A stretch of DNA of 64,000 nucleotides from Albula goreensis (GCA_022829145.1 CM040755.1:8379063-8443062); one strand, 5' to 3'; positions 49,211 through 61,658 are shown, counted from the stretch's first letter. Numbers and translations are program-made. The notes: a model not told the origin generated them from the letters alone.

Positions 49211-50027
49211 GTACGTCCACCCGCCCTCTTCCTCCGCCCCCGCCCATCTCGTTCCCCTTTGCCTCAGACCGGATGCGCTGATACCCGCAGCGTGGGTGTG
49301 CCCCAGGGGTTAAAGGCTCGTTTGAGTCATCCTGACATTTTGTTACCTATGCACGACATCCTGCGCTTTGAAAGTCATGTTGCATAATGAATGCGTGTAT
49401 GAAAATGTACTTGTCAGTGATCGTAATTTGTCTATAAAAGTCAAATTTTTTTGACTTCCTCCTGAAATGATTTTCAAAGCGTTGGCTTGCATTTTTACAT
49501 ATATTAAAGATGTGACATAGCTAAAGGTGACATAGCTATCTTCCTCTGATAGTTACTGAGCAAATGAGAGGGCATTACGTTTCCAACTAGGTAACCACTC
49601 TGTGGTTCTTAACAGCTTCTCCTAGAGTAAAATTAGCAGGAACGTTTTACTTGATTGGGAGAGTAAAAGTGCAAATCTGTTGCTCAGATCAGAATCTGAC
49701 TACATGATGAAACAAACTACATTTTAGCAGTCACTACTGAAAGCCTGTGACTTCTTTGGGGTATCCCAAGAATAGACACTGATACTGCAAAACGGTTGCC
49801 ATTACTAAGCCGTTCATCGAAATTGAACTGCTTTGGGTCAGCCACGTACCACAATTTATATTTCTTACAGTGCTCGGCATATTCTCTGTGTTTTTCATGA
49901 ATTATTCATCAGCTGAAGATCTGAAGGCAGTGTGATGTGCAGTGACACACAACAATGATACAGATGGATTCTGACATCACCCAGAGGCAGAGGCACATGT
50001 GATGATGTCATGCTGTTTGTCTCCCAG
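49211..50027 (+). other. nav2: nav2 intron ending in a NAGNAG acceptor
   Basis: No exon or element was seen. It ends CTCCCAGCAG, giving two acceptors three bases apart. Confidence 0.88.
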
Positions 50028-50210
50028 CAGCCAGCCCTACCACAGCTGCTCAGATCAACCTGGCCAACCTGCGCAGCAACACCGTGTCCAGCCAGGAGGG
50101 CTCCTACGACCCCTACAGCGATCCTCGCCTCCGCAACTCCTCGATGTCGCTGGATGACAAGTCCCGCACAATGAGCCGCTCCGGATCTTTCAGGGACGGC
50201 TTCGAGGAGG
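50028..50210 (+). CDS. nav2: nav2 exon (ASPTTAAQINL...SRSGSFRDGFEE)
   Basis: With the first AG used the exon is 183 nt, phase 1 to phase 1: CA completes Pro, then ASPTTAAQINLANLR, SSQEGSYDPYSDPRLRNSS and MSLDDKSRTMSRSGSFRDGF. Using the second AG removes one Ala. Human NAV2 has LASPTT, YDPYTDSRFRNSSMSLDEKS and SRSGSFRDGFEE. Donor GAGG|GTAAGC. Confidence 0.95.
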
Positions 50211-50259
50211 GTAAGCCTAAACGAGGGTCCTCATGGCACTAGAAAAATAACACCCCACA

Positions 50260-50293
<34 letters not shown>

Positions 50294-52768
50294 CCCCTCA
50301 CCTCTCTCTGGTCTACAGCGTTACCATGAATTGTGTATTAATGGCACATACTACTGTATGCTCTAGGTACAACTCTGGTCCATGTTGTTTATTCCCCCCC
50401 CCACCAAAATGTAGAAAGTAAGCATTCAAGAGAAACCTTAAAAAAACTCCATCATTCTGAGATCCAACATACATCTTTACATTATTCCTATGGAGGAATG
50501 TGTGGTTTGTTTAACCAACCAAAGGGTTAAAGCTCTGACAATAAAAATGGAATTCTGCCATCACCCCCTTGAGGGTTTTATGATGCCTAGAGTCTGTTTT
50601 TGTTCAGACATCTGAGGGAGTGAACAAAACCATAAAGAAACCCTTTGTTATTTCTAAAGAGTATTTCTCAGAGATTGGTTTGGTTTGATAATTAACTGCA
50701 AACTCTTGGCTCTGTAAGTGATTTTGAAAATCGCTGTTCATCTCCTTGGCTTGCGATCTCCAGATTGCCAGTTCCAATTAAGTGATATAGCTGCCCTTGG
50801 CAGGTAAAGGTGTGGACTGCATGTCCAAGCGCAAGCCAGGCAGACAGTTGAGGTTCGGGATGTTGAGTCTTGCAGCATGGAGCAAAGCAACCAGATACAC
50901 ATCAGTCTCCAGTCACAGACAGCTGTTTTCAGCCTGTGCAGCAATGCCAGGCTCAAAGTCTGCTTCCATTTGCTCAAATCCAGTAGCAGGAAGCCTTTTC
51001 TTCTAACACCAGCTCAAGTGTTTATTTAATTTAAAAGAGACTAAATGCAGGGAATATCCCATGTTTGTCCACTTCGCTTTGCTTGTTCAGTGACTGAATC
51101 TCCTAATTTCATTTTCCCTTGAATATTTTCTTACCCACCCTATTGCTGTTCAGTCACAGGTTTGCAAGTAATTCAAAGTCTTCCCTCTGAATTTCGGCTC
51201 CCTGCTTACTCAAGCCTGAAGGCTGAGCATATATGTAGCTTTCCGTTCGAGAGCAAATGCAAAAGTCTCAAACATACACAAAGTGGATGTTTGACATAAT
51301 GGTTAATTTTGGCCTCTCTATGGGGGAGGGGGGGGGGGACCATTCAATCTGAATGGCATGGTGCTTGATCAGCAGAGCCTGGCGTCCTATGGTTTTCCTC
51401 TTCGCTGGGAGTTTTCTCCTCTTCTGTCTCCCCATAGACTTGAAGCTTGACCATATTTGACATTGTCTGTGTCTGAGCGACACTGTTGCAGTCCGATGAA
51501 TGAGCCCCATTGTGCTTAGAGTCTTCCGCCTGTCAAGAGACTCAGTGGGAGTGTATGAACCCGGTGATACTGAAACGAAACAGTCTAACGCCTCGGGGGC
51601 AGACTGCATGTATTCTTTCAAGAATCTAGACAATTCAACCCTGCATACAAAGCAGATGCTTTAGCCTTATAGGGCCAGGTATTCACACTTTACCTTTTCT
51701 TATCTTCCCTCAGCTAGCTCACTGGGGCTTTGAAAATGACATAATTGCGGGGCAAATTAAAGGTAGCTGACATTATAATCAGGACACTTGATGACAGCTG
51801 GAGCACAAGATGCCAAAGAAATGCTTCTAAATGTTTTTTTTTTTTTTTTTTAGGAATGAAAGAACACTGCATTATTCATCTATCACCTTAGTGCGATAAC
51901 GCTGAATGAATCTTTTGTTGTAATTTTCCCTCTGGATATGGCAACCTGTTATGGCTAACACTGCAGTGTCACTTGACCTAGAACAATGGCGATCACATGG
52001 TGCTTTCCCATACTTCTTTCTAAGTAGGCTAAGCTCCCTTAAGTCGTGTTTAAATATTCATCAGATCTTAAGTATTGTCAACATTTTTAAAAATTTGTGT
52101 TTCATGTGGATTTAAAGGTTTAAACAGACATGAATTTCCAGCTCTCTTGTACTGAAGACGTAGTGATAATTATTTTTCTAATAATCTGTATGTTGTGGGA
52201 GGAGGCCATCAAAGAAAAACAAGTTCCCTGGAGTTGCAGACACGTTAGCAGTAGCTAATTACTTTCTGTGCTCATCAGGTTTGGCAGTACAGTCAGTTGC
52301 CAGCTTTCAGCCCAGCTATGTCATCAAACGTCTTGCTGACACTGAAATGCCAAATGTGGTTGCACTTTGATATATAATGACAGTAATTTTGTTAATGCCA
52401 TATTGTTATTATGTGCTGCAGTTATCACTGACGGGATTTTATGGTCATAACCTTCATCTTAGTGTGGGGTTGGGTTACTGCTACAAAGATGAGTGTCTTA
52501 TTTCTTGTTCGGTGAAGGAGGAAATCGAGCTGGGGCATGTGAAAATGGCATAGCACGGTCAGATTTACACCATCAGTGTAAGGGAGAGGGGAAGGGTACT
52601 TAAGTCCCACTGTCAAACCCTCCTAAAATGACTTGTTTTCATGTGCAGTTCAGTCAAATGTCCCATAATTCATGATGTAAGTCATTTAAAAGGCATTGTA
52701 ATTTTGCTGTGTAACCACTCCATATGTCAAGGGATCTAAATTTTATTTATTCTGTTCTATGTCCCCAG
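50211..52768 (+). other. nav2: nav2 intron
   Basis: Contains (CA)n at 50261-50291 and a T run at about 51834-51852. No exon was seen. The acceptor is TTCTATGTCCCCAG. Confidence 0.85.
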
Positions 52769-52821
52769 TTCATGGTTCATCACTGTCTCTGGTATCCAGC
52801 ACTTCTTCCATCTACTCAACG
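52769..52821 (+). CDS. nav2: nav2 exon (VHGSSLSLVSSTSSIYST)
   Basis: A 53-nt exon, phase 1 to phase 0. G plus TT gives Val, then HGSSLSLVSSTSSIYST. Human NAV2 and NAV3 have VHGSSLSLVSSTSSLYST. Donor ACG|GTGAGT. Confidence 0.96.
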
Positions 52822-54991
52822 GTGAGTTTCAAGCAGTACCATTCATTTGTTGCAAGTGTAAACATATATACGGCCAGATGTGGTGGAGCAGTTCAGATGT
52901 CTAATACAGAATTATATGTTTCATATAATTGACAAAGGCATACTAGGCGTTGGCTTGTTGCATGGAGCATCTCTAAATGTGGTGTTTTAGACCTGTGGGA
53001 GGTTGTTAAGGAGGCTGGGCTGCTCTTGTTTGCTCACGGGGGAGAGTTACGTCAAGCTTCCATAGATTTGAATCTTGGAACATTAATTTAAAAAACCATG
53101 AACATTATCCAAAACATATAGCTCCCAGTCTTGATGAAATTAATTTCTAAAAATGAAGTGTGAAAATAAATGTAACAGCTAGCAATCAAGGTCCTCACAA
53201 TCATTAATTAACCACGCACACCCACACATACATACACGCACACACAGAAACGAAAGTGTGCTTTTCTAGCTAATTGTTTTCAGCATGCGAGCCCTGTTGG
53301 TCCTGCTCGTGTGTACACACGCAGACGACCTTGCTTGGCTGTGGGCGGGCCGGCTGCTCTGTGCTCTCCTGTTTTTGCAGGGCAGGTAGTAACGTAAGTA
53401 GCTGAAATGACAGCTCTCTCTCACGCATGCTGATACTGGAGCACAGCTGTAGCTTGAGGGTAGCTGTCTGTCTCATGTACAATGATGGCCACTCTCTCCT
53501 TCACTGGCACACTCAGGCCATGGGAAGCAACGGTAGGGAGCTTCTGCTTTGCTTAAAAAAAAAAGGAAAAGATAGTTATAGTTATAGACAGGCTGAGCAG
53601 GACGAATATCATTTATTGTGTGTGTTGTGGTTCTAATTTGGGTTTTTCTGTTGTACCTCTCCAGTGTTTCCTGGAGCATTAGTTTGGTATGTGTTGGTAT
53701 TAGTTTTGAATGTGTTAAGCTTGATCGTTAAGTCTGTCCTAATGTACTAAAAGCATGGAAGAATGTCCAATGTGACACTGAGGGTCAGAGCGTTAAACAA
53801 GTCAGGCTAAATTGTTAAAATCAGGTTGGAAATGTTACGTCTTGGTTTGCGTTAGGCATAAATAGTCGCCCATCCAAAGTTGCCGAGATTGGTAAGTTAT
53901 TTCCTTTCATTCTAATATATTTCGAGAAGGGCTTGTGGGTAAGTTTGAGATTCAGGTCTGAATTAGTCAAGGGTTCAATCTGCTGTTATGTCAGTATTAT
54001 CCCTCTTATAATAGAGCACAGGTTGAATGTATCTGTCATAGTTTGTTTTCGATGGGAGGTGTTGTGATTGGCACTTATAGGTCTGTTTGGAACAGGATAG
54101 GGGGTATTTTTTTACAACTAAAAGAAAAGCAGTGTGCTACAAATGTCAAAGCCCAAGTGTTTTTACAGAACGTCAACACAACTGAGCATAACCAGTTCAG
54201 GGGCATTCAGTTTGAACAAGCGTAGATGATTTTTCCACTAGTATCATTTTGTAATTTTTCAGTAATGTGTTTGTTTTGTGTTGCTGCTGGCACCTTATTG
54301 GCAACTGCTATAAAACAACAGTATTTAAAATGTCTTCACTGCCAAAAGCAATTAAATTTCAGAACGCTTTGCCTACTTACATTTATTTTGGGCAAAAGCT
54401 AAATCAATGATAAATCACTCTTGTTTTTTATTTCATGGACATTGCCAAGGGGTACATAAAAATACCACAAAGAAGACGAATATTACAAACAAAGTTGACT
54501 GTTTTCAAACTGTTTTTAATACCATCGTAGTTCAAGTTAATACCGCATGTTTCATTTAAGGCTGTCCCCCTGTGTGATTTGTACCAGGGTGTGCCAAGTT
54601 TAATCGTTCTGCACGGAGTCTAGGAAACGGTGCAAAACACAGTAAAATCTCACCTCAAATCAATAGCCCCTTCAAGCCAAGTCTGCTCTCTGTTACCACT
54701 AGAAGTATTACCAGAGAATGGGAACAAATCTTTGTTAATGCCTTCATCGGAGAACACTAATTGCCCTGGCCCTTTCTCTTTAATCTACAAATGATCTCAG
54801 GCTTAGCTGTGGAAAGTCTTGCACTGTAGGTCCTCTCTCATCTTAAGTTAAAATCTGCCTGCATGAAAATGATACCAGCGGTGCTTTTGCCCGAGGATAC
54901 CAGTTTCTGAAACCAGGTCTGCATTCGTTGATCTCAAAAGTTCATTTTGTTGTTGAGTCTGTCTTGTTAACCTTATTTCTCTTCTCCGCAG
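52822..54991 (+). other. nav2: nav2 intron
   Basis: AT-rich. No exon or recognisable mobile element was seen. The acceptor is TTCTCTTCTCCGCAG. Confidence 0.85.
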
Positions 54992-55015
54992 CCTGAAGAA
55001 AAGTCACAGTCAGAG
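54992..55015 (+). CDS. nav2: nav2 24-nt microexon (PEEKSQSE)
   Basis: Eight codons, phase 0 on both sides. Human NAV2 has PEEKCQSE at the same place, before IRKLRRELDASQEK. The exon is too short for frame-based gene finding. Donor CAGAG|GTGAGC. Confidence 0.93.
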
Positions 55016-55310
55016 GTGAGCACAAGTCTGAACTTTGCCTGCTTTTTTTCCACTGATTTTTTTTTGTTGTTGCTACAACAGACAAAAAGGGTTCAAAACT
55101 GGACATTGGAGTTTATTTGTTTTAACTGTGGTTGACCTATAGTAACAGACACTGTTGTGACTCCGTATCTAGTTACATGAGTTTTTTTAGGCAAATGTGG
55201 CAGCCAATGAGCCGTATACTTGTTTCTCATTAATCTCAATCTCAGACAATGGATGATCTGAGCTTGAAGGAGGATCTATGAGCAAACCTTCTGTCCCTGT
55301 TTGTTTTTAG

Positions 55311-55385
55311 ATCCGAAAGCTACGCAGAGAGCTGGACGCGTCCCAAGAAAAGGTGTCCGCCCTGACAACGCAGTTAAGCGCAAAT
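55311..55385 (+). CDS. nav2: nav2 coiled-coil exon 1 (IRKLRRELDASQEKVSALTT)
   Basis: A 75-nt exon, phase 0 to 0: IRKLRRELDASQEKVSALTT then QLSAN. It is identical to human NAV2 over most of its length. Heptad-like spacing marks the start of the coiled coil. Acceptor GTTTGTTTTTAG, donor AAAT|GTAAGT. Confidence 0.97.
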
Positions 55386-58300
55386 GTAAGTAAGGCAAAA
55401 AAAAAAAAAATCTGTGTTTTTATGATGGAGCTGTTTCTTATTGTTAGGGATGCTTGTGGGGCATATTTAGAGTTGAGAATACCCTGTTGGTAACATGCGC
55501 GCTTGCCCCTATCGCAGTGTTTTTCTCTGTGAGAGATGTACTCCTTTAGCATCACCCGTGGCAGCGTGTGCAGCCTTTCATTTATATTTTGTTGATGACT
55601 GGTGATTTTTATAGTAGTGTGCTGATCAGCGGTTAACCTCACCGCTTCCCAGCAGCAGCATAGGAGCAGTGGGAATTTCCAGTACAAGGGTTTTCCAGAA
55701 AACTGGGTAGCGTCAGTAGCTATTTGTTTTCTTGTCTTTTGAAAGGTGGTTTCTGGTTGTTACTAGCAACAGGCTGTCAGATGCTCTCTGATAGGTCCTT
55801 CTCCCTCTCCCAGCTCAAGTAATGTCTTACAGTAACATTGTTGCGATTTGTATCACAATGCTGAGACGATGTTCCATCTGTAATGGGTTGACCTGGGAGT
55901 GGTGGTATCATTAAACCCATTGAAGATGAAGCAATTGAGTTTTCCTGACATTTTTGCAATATTCCAGAGGCAATCCCATTGATTCAATCAAACCCACTCA
56001 GCCTCTTTTCAGGGCATGTACCAGTCAATCAAAATCAAATGTGATCCTTTTAAGGGCATATTATCTTCTATTTCAAAATGAAAAGAGTACATTCCGATGG
56101 ACATTTTTGCTTGTCTCCAGCAAAATAGATGGTCTACTCAAATACTCTTATCTTATGATGTAACATCTTTTTTGATTGAACGCACATGTCCTTAAAGAGG
56201 CTAGGTTCATTTGATTGAGTCTCAGCCAGGTTGCGTGTTTGGTTGGTTGAGGGTTGGGGGTTTATTGCTTCTGAACATCATGCAGCTTTGATGAGCTCCC
56301 TGTGGCTGTGAATGACGTGCAGTCTGAGACAGAGCACGCAAAAGAGAAAAAGAGGTTAACTGAATCTCAGCCTCAGCTTGAACAGAATGGCCCCCCACAC
56401 ACACACACACCTCCTCTATAACCACAGACGAGCCCCTGGCTGAATGATTTGGGGGCTGTGAAGCCTTTGTTCTAACCTTAACGTGTTTCAGTGTGCATCC
56501 AAGACAGATGAATGTCTCAGTAAATTATACCGGCATGCCTTTGCCTAAACAAAAGGAACATCCTTTGAAAAAAACCTGACGTTGTGCTCCTGCACACCCG
56601 CTTGGCTTGGATCCCAGCCACATTATTTGTTATAAGAAAAAATCCCAGGTATGTTCAGGAGGGCTGCTTTGTTGTGCGGCACATAGATAGCAGCTGGATA
56701 CACTTAAGGTTCATTTTTGTATTTTTTTTTTTTTATAATTTTTTTTTTACTTTGCAATAAAAAAATCCATGGGGGGTGATGCACGGCTCAGGGAAGTGTT
56801 TGTGCTTTGTTTGTCATCGGTGCAGATAATGTTTGGGTTTGGAGCATCGCTGATGTCTGTATTTACCCCTCTGCTCTGTGAAAATTGCATGACTGCCCTG
56901 ATTGATGTGATAACACAGCAGATCTTCTCTGGAGCCGAAAACTCCCTCAAGCGCAGGGCCCCATCCTCTCCCCTGCACTTTTTATACACGTCCATTGCAT
57001 TTGCCCATTTGCTGGTACATACTCAAACCCTTTAATGTTCATTTTTATTGCCATTAGAGATTTAAGGGTGCCTTACCCCCTTTTTTTGTAGTGTTAGTTT
57101 CTGTGTAGTGTTTTGTCTCATTGACCTGTCAGAACGTTGCTCATATTCACATATCATATTCTTAACCAGTCAAACTTTGCTGGTTTGTTTCTGTGTTATA
57201 CAGATAAAGATCAGAAGAATTAGGGTTCATTTAGATTTTTGAATAAGCTGTTTGGAGGCGGTTGCCTGGTTCACAAAGATCATGTTATCTGAGCTGGAAT
57301 GAAGAGAAGTTTATTTGCTCCCATTTTGATTAGTATATCTTTTGTTAATGCAGTGAGCTGTGATAATTTATGGTAAATATTAGGGATTCATGCATTGAGT
57401 ACAAAGAATTTAAATGAATATAGTTTCAGCATGAATAACAATTGTCAGATGTAATACTGTTGTCAAAATTCAATGTGAACAATGCATTACAACAATAGCC
57501 TACTTTTGCTGCAAAATGAAGTGCAGTACATTTCTTTGAAGCAGTTTTTGCTCTGAACTGTTATGCTACTGCAGATTTATCCTCACCCCCATAGCGGTAG
57601 CTGCAGTGTGTCAGGTTTGCTGTGTACGGAGCATGCTCACCAGAGCATGGGAGTAGAAAATCAAAGCAAGTGGGCACGACTTCAGGGGGGAATGGGTTCA
57701 AAATGATCACTCTTTTGTAAGCTCTTGGGTGACAGCTACATTATACAGCTACCTTGTGTTAGGTAGCTAGCTGTAGGCTATTTTCAAATTGAGCGTGGTC
57801 TATTAACTCACTCTTGGACTAAAATGAACTACCTATGCAGGTATTCATCACGACCTGGCAACAAACATAATGGATTCTGTATCTCTCGTAATTACATTGC
57901 AGCCATTGGCTGTAAAACTGTCAAAGCTATTATTTTTGTTGAAATGAATTTCAGTCTAGGCAGTTGTAACATCAGCAAATCAGAACATCATTGCCTGAGT
58001 GCATGATTATACAATAATAATGATAATAATAACAATAATTGACCATGTACTCACAAATCAGATACAGGCAAAAACAATGTAAAAAAAAAAAAATTTGTCA
58101 TATTCAGCCATGAATTATTACTTAGGTTATTATTTTTTTATTTATTCTGCCCATAAAGTTACAGTCCGATCATTGTGTTCTGTAAGATATGAAAAATGGA
58201 AACATCTGTCTCCCCAGCACCAGAAAGCATGACTGCATTCAGCCCGCTGGCATGTCTGTCAGAGCAGCCAGTTAACACCCAGTCTCTGCGTCTTGTGAAA

Positions 58301-59148
58301 TCGCACGCCCACCTCATTACACAACAGCACCTTCTCTCAGGACAGGTGCTACCCAACACCACCTTTTGTTTCAGCTTGCCAGAACCAATACGAGTTGCTA
58401 AGGTCCGTTGGTGCATTATGAACAGCCGATTGACTGCATGGAAATATTTTGACGGCTTTAGTGTTGAGATACATGACAGGGTTTTAGGGTTTTGGTTGCC
58501 TCAAGTACAAAGAAACTGATGGCCTGTATCTCTCCATGGCAGACTGAATTAAGTTAAATTATATGCTTGAGCAGTCTCAGGGCACCAACAAACAGGCTGG
58601 TGAGGCGGGTTAGCAAAACGGGACTTCCTCTGGCCCACATCCATCCAGGTAGAGGATGTTTGGCAACGCTTGGAGGCTCTTAGACCTGCTGCGGGCTCCT
58701 GCAGTGTTTCAGGCCCCTCTGAAGGGGTGGGGGGTTGGGGGTTGTGGTTTACCTCCCTCTGCTCCCTAACAGGACCCGGGTCTAGCATGTGCACACACCA
58801 GTACCCAAGCTGAAGAGTGTAGCCAGCCTGTTCAATGTGCTGGGGTGGGAGGTGGGCTGGGGGGATGGTGGGGTTTTGGGGCTCTGAGTCTTGATAACCG
58901 AGACGCTCAAATGCAGTGCCCTCCTCCTTATCCCTTGTGTGGAAGAACTCCAAGTTTTTTTGCTTCTGTCGGTGCCAAGTTATCAGCTCGTGTTACGCAG
59001 AGGCTCCTGATAGCATCGGGACCTGTGTTTGCTTATCCATTCCGTACCACACCAGCGAGGCAGTTGCTCTGCTGGAGCCTCACCTAGCAAGGGTGTCCTC
59101 TGCCACCTCCCCTGCCTCCACGCTCGCATCTCCGACCCGCCGGGGAAC

Positions 59149-59364
59149 ATGTCAGGAGCCCTCGAGGCGACACCCAGCACCACATGCCCCAAAGAGGGGG
59201 GCTCAGTGGTCTGGCACCCCCTGAACCATTACCCCTCCCTGAGAAGGCATCAGGGGAAAGAAGGGCGACTGCCCCTCAACAGGAGCAAGAGCCACAGCCC
59301 GGACTGTCAGGAGAAGAGTTCCAGCCCGCTGTTTGAGGACCTGCCCAGCCACAGCAGCGACGAG
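59149..59364 (+). CDS. nav2: Candidate alternative nav2 exon (MSGALEATPS...SHSSDE)
   Basis: ATG at 59149 (A at -3) opens 72 codons: MSGALEATPSTTCPKEGG, SVVWHPLNHYPSLRRHQG, KEGRLPLNRSKSHSPDCQEK and SSSPLFEDLPSHSSDE, ending at GACGAG|GTGGGG. The phase 0 end matches AHLVAAFEQ in the exon at 60546. Composition is Ser/Pro/Lys-rich like the rest of Nav2. As a first exon it would make a very short isoform starting within the coiled coil. It could instead be a 309-nt cassette starting after ACACCAG at 59055, which is also phase 0 and open. The donor is weak but is followed by G-runs. No homologue recalled. Confidence 0.45.
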
Positions 59365-59374
59365 GTGGGGCAGA

Positions 59375-59403
59375 GGGGGCTTAGGGGGGATTAGGGGGCA
59401 GGG
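59375..59403 (+). other. G-run cluster (potential G-quadruplex) just after alternative donor
   Basis: G5, G6, G5 and G3 runs separated by CTTA, ATTA and CA occur within 40 bases of the donor at 59365. Intronic G-runs are known hnRNP H/F-type splicing signals; function here is inferred. Confidence 0.5.
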
Positions 59404-60545
59404 TTGGGCCTTAACGCCCCCCTTCCCCCACTGATGAGGAAAGTTTTAAGAAGGAACCTGCTTTCTTGCAACCTGCTGTTATCCGTTGTGGATTGACTTG
59501 ACAGCACTTTTGCTTTGGAAGCCTTTTGCCATGGACTGGCACTAGGACTTCATGCAGATTTTGAAGATGGCATGAACTGTGTTGGTACTGTCATGTAGAG
59601 GACATGGTCTAGTTGGCTTCTGAAATGCTCTGTGTTGGTCTAATGAGGAAATACGGAAAATATTATTTTATTTCTGTGGCAGATGAGTGATAGCAAAATA
59701 TACAGGGAACTGTAAGAGAGCATTTTGAAGTTCTCTTGGAATAATCACTCTCGTAAACTTCTTATACACCTAGCAGAATCAGTAGTAGAAGCAGCTTTAG
59801 CATATTCTTCTTCTTAGTATTATAAATAGCAGTAGCAGTAGATATTCCTCTGACAAACTTGCCTCAACACAAACTGCGTTGTCTTTACATTGAAAGCATA
59901 TGCCATGGGTGTCCAGGTACTGAACCAAGACTTTTTAAAAGCAGTGTTTCTGCATTCTAACTGAAATGTAACTTTTGGTGTTTGGAGCCACTTGAATATA
60001 CAGAAAAACCTCTGAATTTGCATCTGGTTTGCAGCAGAAATCCTTTTTGTCTGCCAGAGACACTCCTCTTCGCACTTGGCATGGTGCATTGAGTCTCGTA
60101 TTTCATCTGCTGGCAGTGCTCATAAGGGCTTGTGTGGGCCTTGTGCTGATCTCTACCTTGCAATAATGCAACTGGGGCCATGTCCAGACAGGTAGAGCTG
60201 TCATCCAAGGACCCACACTCATCTTGAAGATTTATACCTGTGTTTATTAGCCCCTGTCCAGGTGTAATGACCCACGGCTATCTGTACCAGGTGGTTTGAA
60301 AGATGAGTAAAATCTTATTGGTCACAAATATAGAACAAATGTCATTGAGTCAAGTCATGTGTGCGTACGTGTTTCCCAGTATGGGCTGCAACTACTGGTC
60401 ATTTGAAGAGCAGGGCTGAGTTATTACACCTTGGTGACAGTGCGGAAGCTGTAAACACCTGGCCAGAGTTGGGGTCATGCTGTTCTTTTGACCTGTCACT
60501 GTGAGGAGCAGACAGGCTAACTTGCGCCACCTCTTATGCTTTCAG

Positions 60546-60629
60546 GCTCACCTGGTCGCAGCCTTCGAGCAGAGCCTTGGGAACATGACCATCCGACTGC
60601 AGAGCCTCACCATGACCGCGGAGCAAAAG
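60546..60629 (+). CDS. nav2: nav2 coiled-coil exon 2 (AHLVAAFEQSLGNMTIRLQS)
   Basis: An 84-nt exon, phase 0 to 0: AHLVAAFEQSLGNMTIRLQS then LTMTAEQK. It is identical to human NAV2, while NAV1 and NAV3 differ at several positions (NAV3 FEKSLGNMTGRL). Acceptor GCTTTCAG, donor AAAAG|GTACAC. Confidence 0.98.
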
Positions 60630-61045
60630 GTACACACAGCGCACACCATTGACGAGCGACACTCCACCTGGGCGTATACACACCACCTGAGCAACAGACA
60701 CAGAGAGGGCCTGGCAGCACATTCAAAAACACAGGAGAAAAGACGTAAAAATACAGGCAGGAGCGTTGATAAAGTTTTCTGTATTTTTGAGTATTTTCCA
60801 GTGGATTCATGAAGAGTACAATAATATCTGTAGAAAAAAATCGTTCAAAACACTGAAAATATGTCAATAATCATCCCTAAAATCAAAAAAAGCGTTACCT
60901 TTTCAAAACACTGAAAATATTGGCACTGTCTGCCAGCTAAATGAATCCTGGGTGCTGTTTCTTCACCACCGTAAATGCTGTAGGCTCCAGAGGTAGGAGT
61001 CAGACTCGTGGTGTGAGGTGGTGTTCATTTTCCCTTGTCCTGCAG
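60630..61045 (+). other. nav2: nav2 intron, 416 bp
   Basis: A short direct repeat of TCAAAACACTGAAAATAT occurs at about 60844 and 60903. Nothing else was seen. Confidence 0.9.
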
Positions 61046-61157
61046 GACTCGGAGCTGAACGAGCTGAGGAAGACCATTGAGTTCCTGAAGAAGCAGAACG
61101 CCGTTGCCCAGGCAGCCATCAACGGGGTGATCAACACACCCGAGCTGACGTGTAAAG
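61046..61157 (+). CDS. nav2: nav2 coiled-coil exon 3 (DSELNELRKTIEFLKKQNAV)
   Basis: A 112-nt exon, phase 0 to 1: DSELNELRKTIEFLKKQNAV, AQAAINGVINTPELTCK plus G. Human NAV2 has DSELNELRKTIELLKKQNAA and ELNCKG. Donor AAAG|GTGAGC. Confidence 0.97.
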
Positions 61158-61500
61158 GTGAGCTAAGGTGACTCGTGTGTGGGAGACTAGAGCAGACTGG
61201 ATTGGAGGCTTTACGGTTGCTCTGTCTCCGTTAGCATCCAGAGAGCGGATCATTTCAAATGGCAGTGAAATGTAGAATTTTCATATGCGTCAGTAAGAAG
61301 ATTGTAAATGACATCCACTTGTAAAGAAAACCACTTGAACCATTATTTTAAATATTTTATAAATGATAAAACTGCAAGTTTTATTGAATTACTTTAGTAC
61401 AATCCCACTACAATGATTGAAACTAGAAAACAAATCCTAGGTTACACTGATGAGACAGCCTCTCACTGTCCACTCATATTCTGTCTCTCTATCTGTGCAG
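61158..61500 (+). other. nav2: nav2 intron, 343 bp
   Basis: AT-rich with a good pyrimidine tract before GTGCAG at 61500. No other feature was seen. Confidence 0.9.
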
Positions 61501-61658
61501 CCGCAGACAATGGTGTCCCGCAGTCGCAGCCGGATCTGCGCATCCGCAGACAGCACTCTTCAGACAGCGTGTCCAGCATCACCAGCGCCACCAGCCACTC
61601 CAGTGTGGGCAGCAACGTGGATCAGGATGCCAAGAACAAGAAGAAGAAGAAAAATTGG
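61501..61658 (+). CDS. nav2: nav2 exon (DLRIRRQHSSDSVSS...KKKKKNW)
   Basis: A 158-nt exon, phase 1 to 0. G plus CC gives Ala, then ADNGVPQSQPDLRIRRQHSS, DSVSSITSATSHSSVGSNVD and QDAKNKKKKKNW. Human NAV2 has DLRIRRQHSSDSVSSINSAT and KKKKRKNW. The AAG-rich end encodes a basic patch. The donor TGG|GTCAGT is non-optimal (GTC), which suits regulated splicing into the microexon that follows. Confidence 0.97.

Larger units (their letters stand above)
55386..60545 (+). other. nav2: nav2 intron, 5.2 kb, with alternative exon
   Basis: Holds T-rich low complexity (56718-56750), AT microsatellite-like sequence near 58008-58040, the alternative exon 59149-59364 with G-runs after it, and (AGT)-like trinucleotides near 59765-59845. 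Otherwise nothing was recognised. The acceptor is CTTATGCTTTCAG. Confidence 0.85.
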
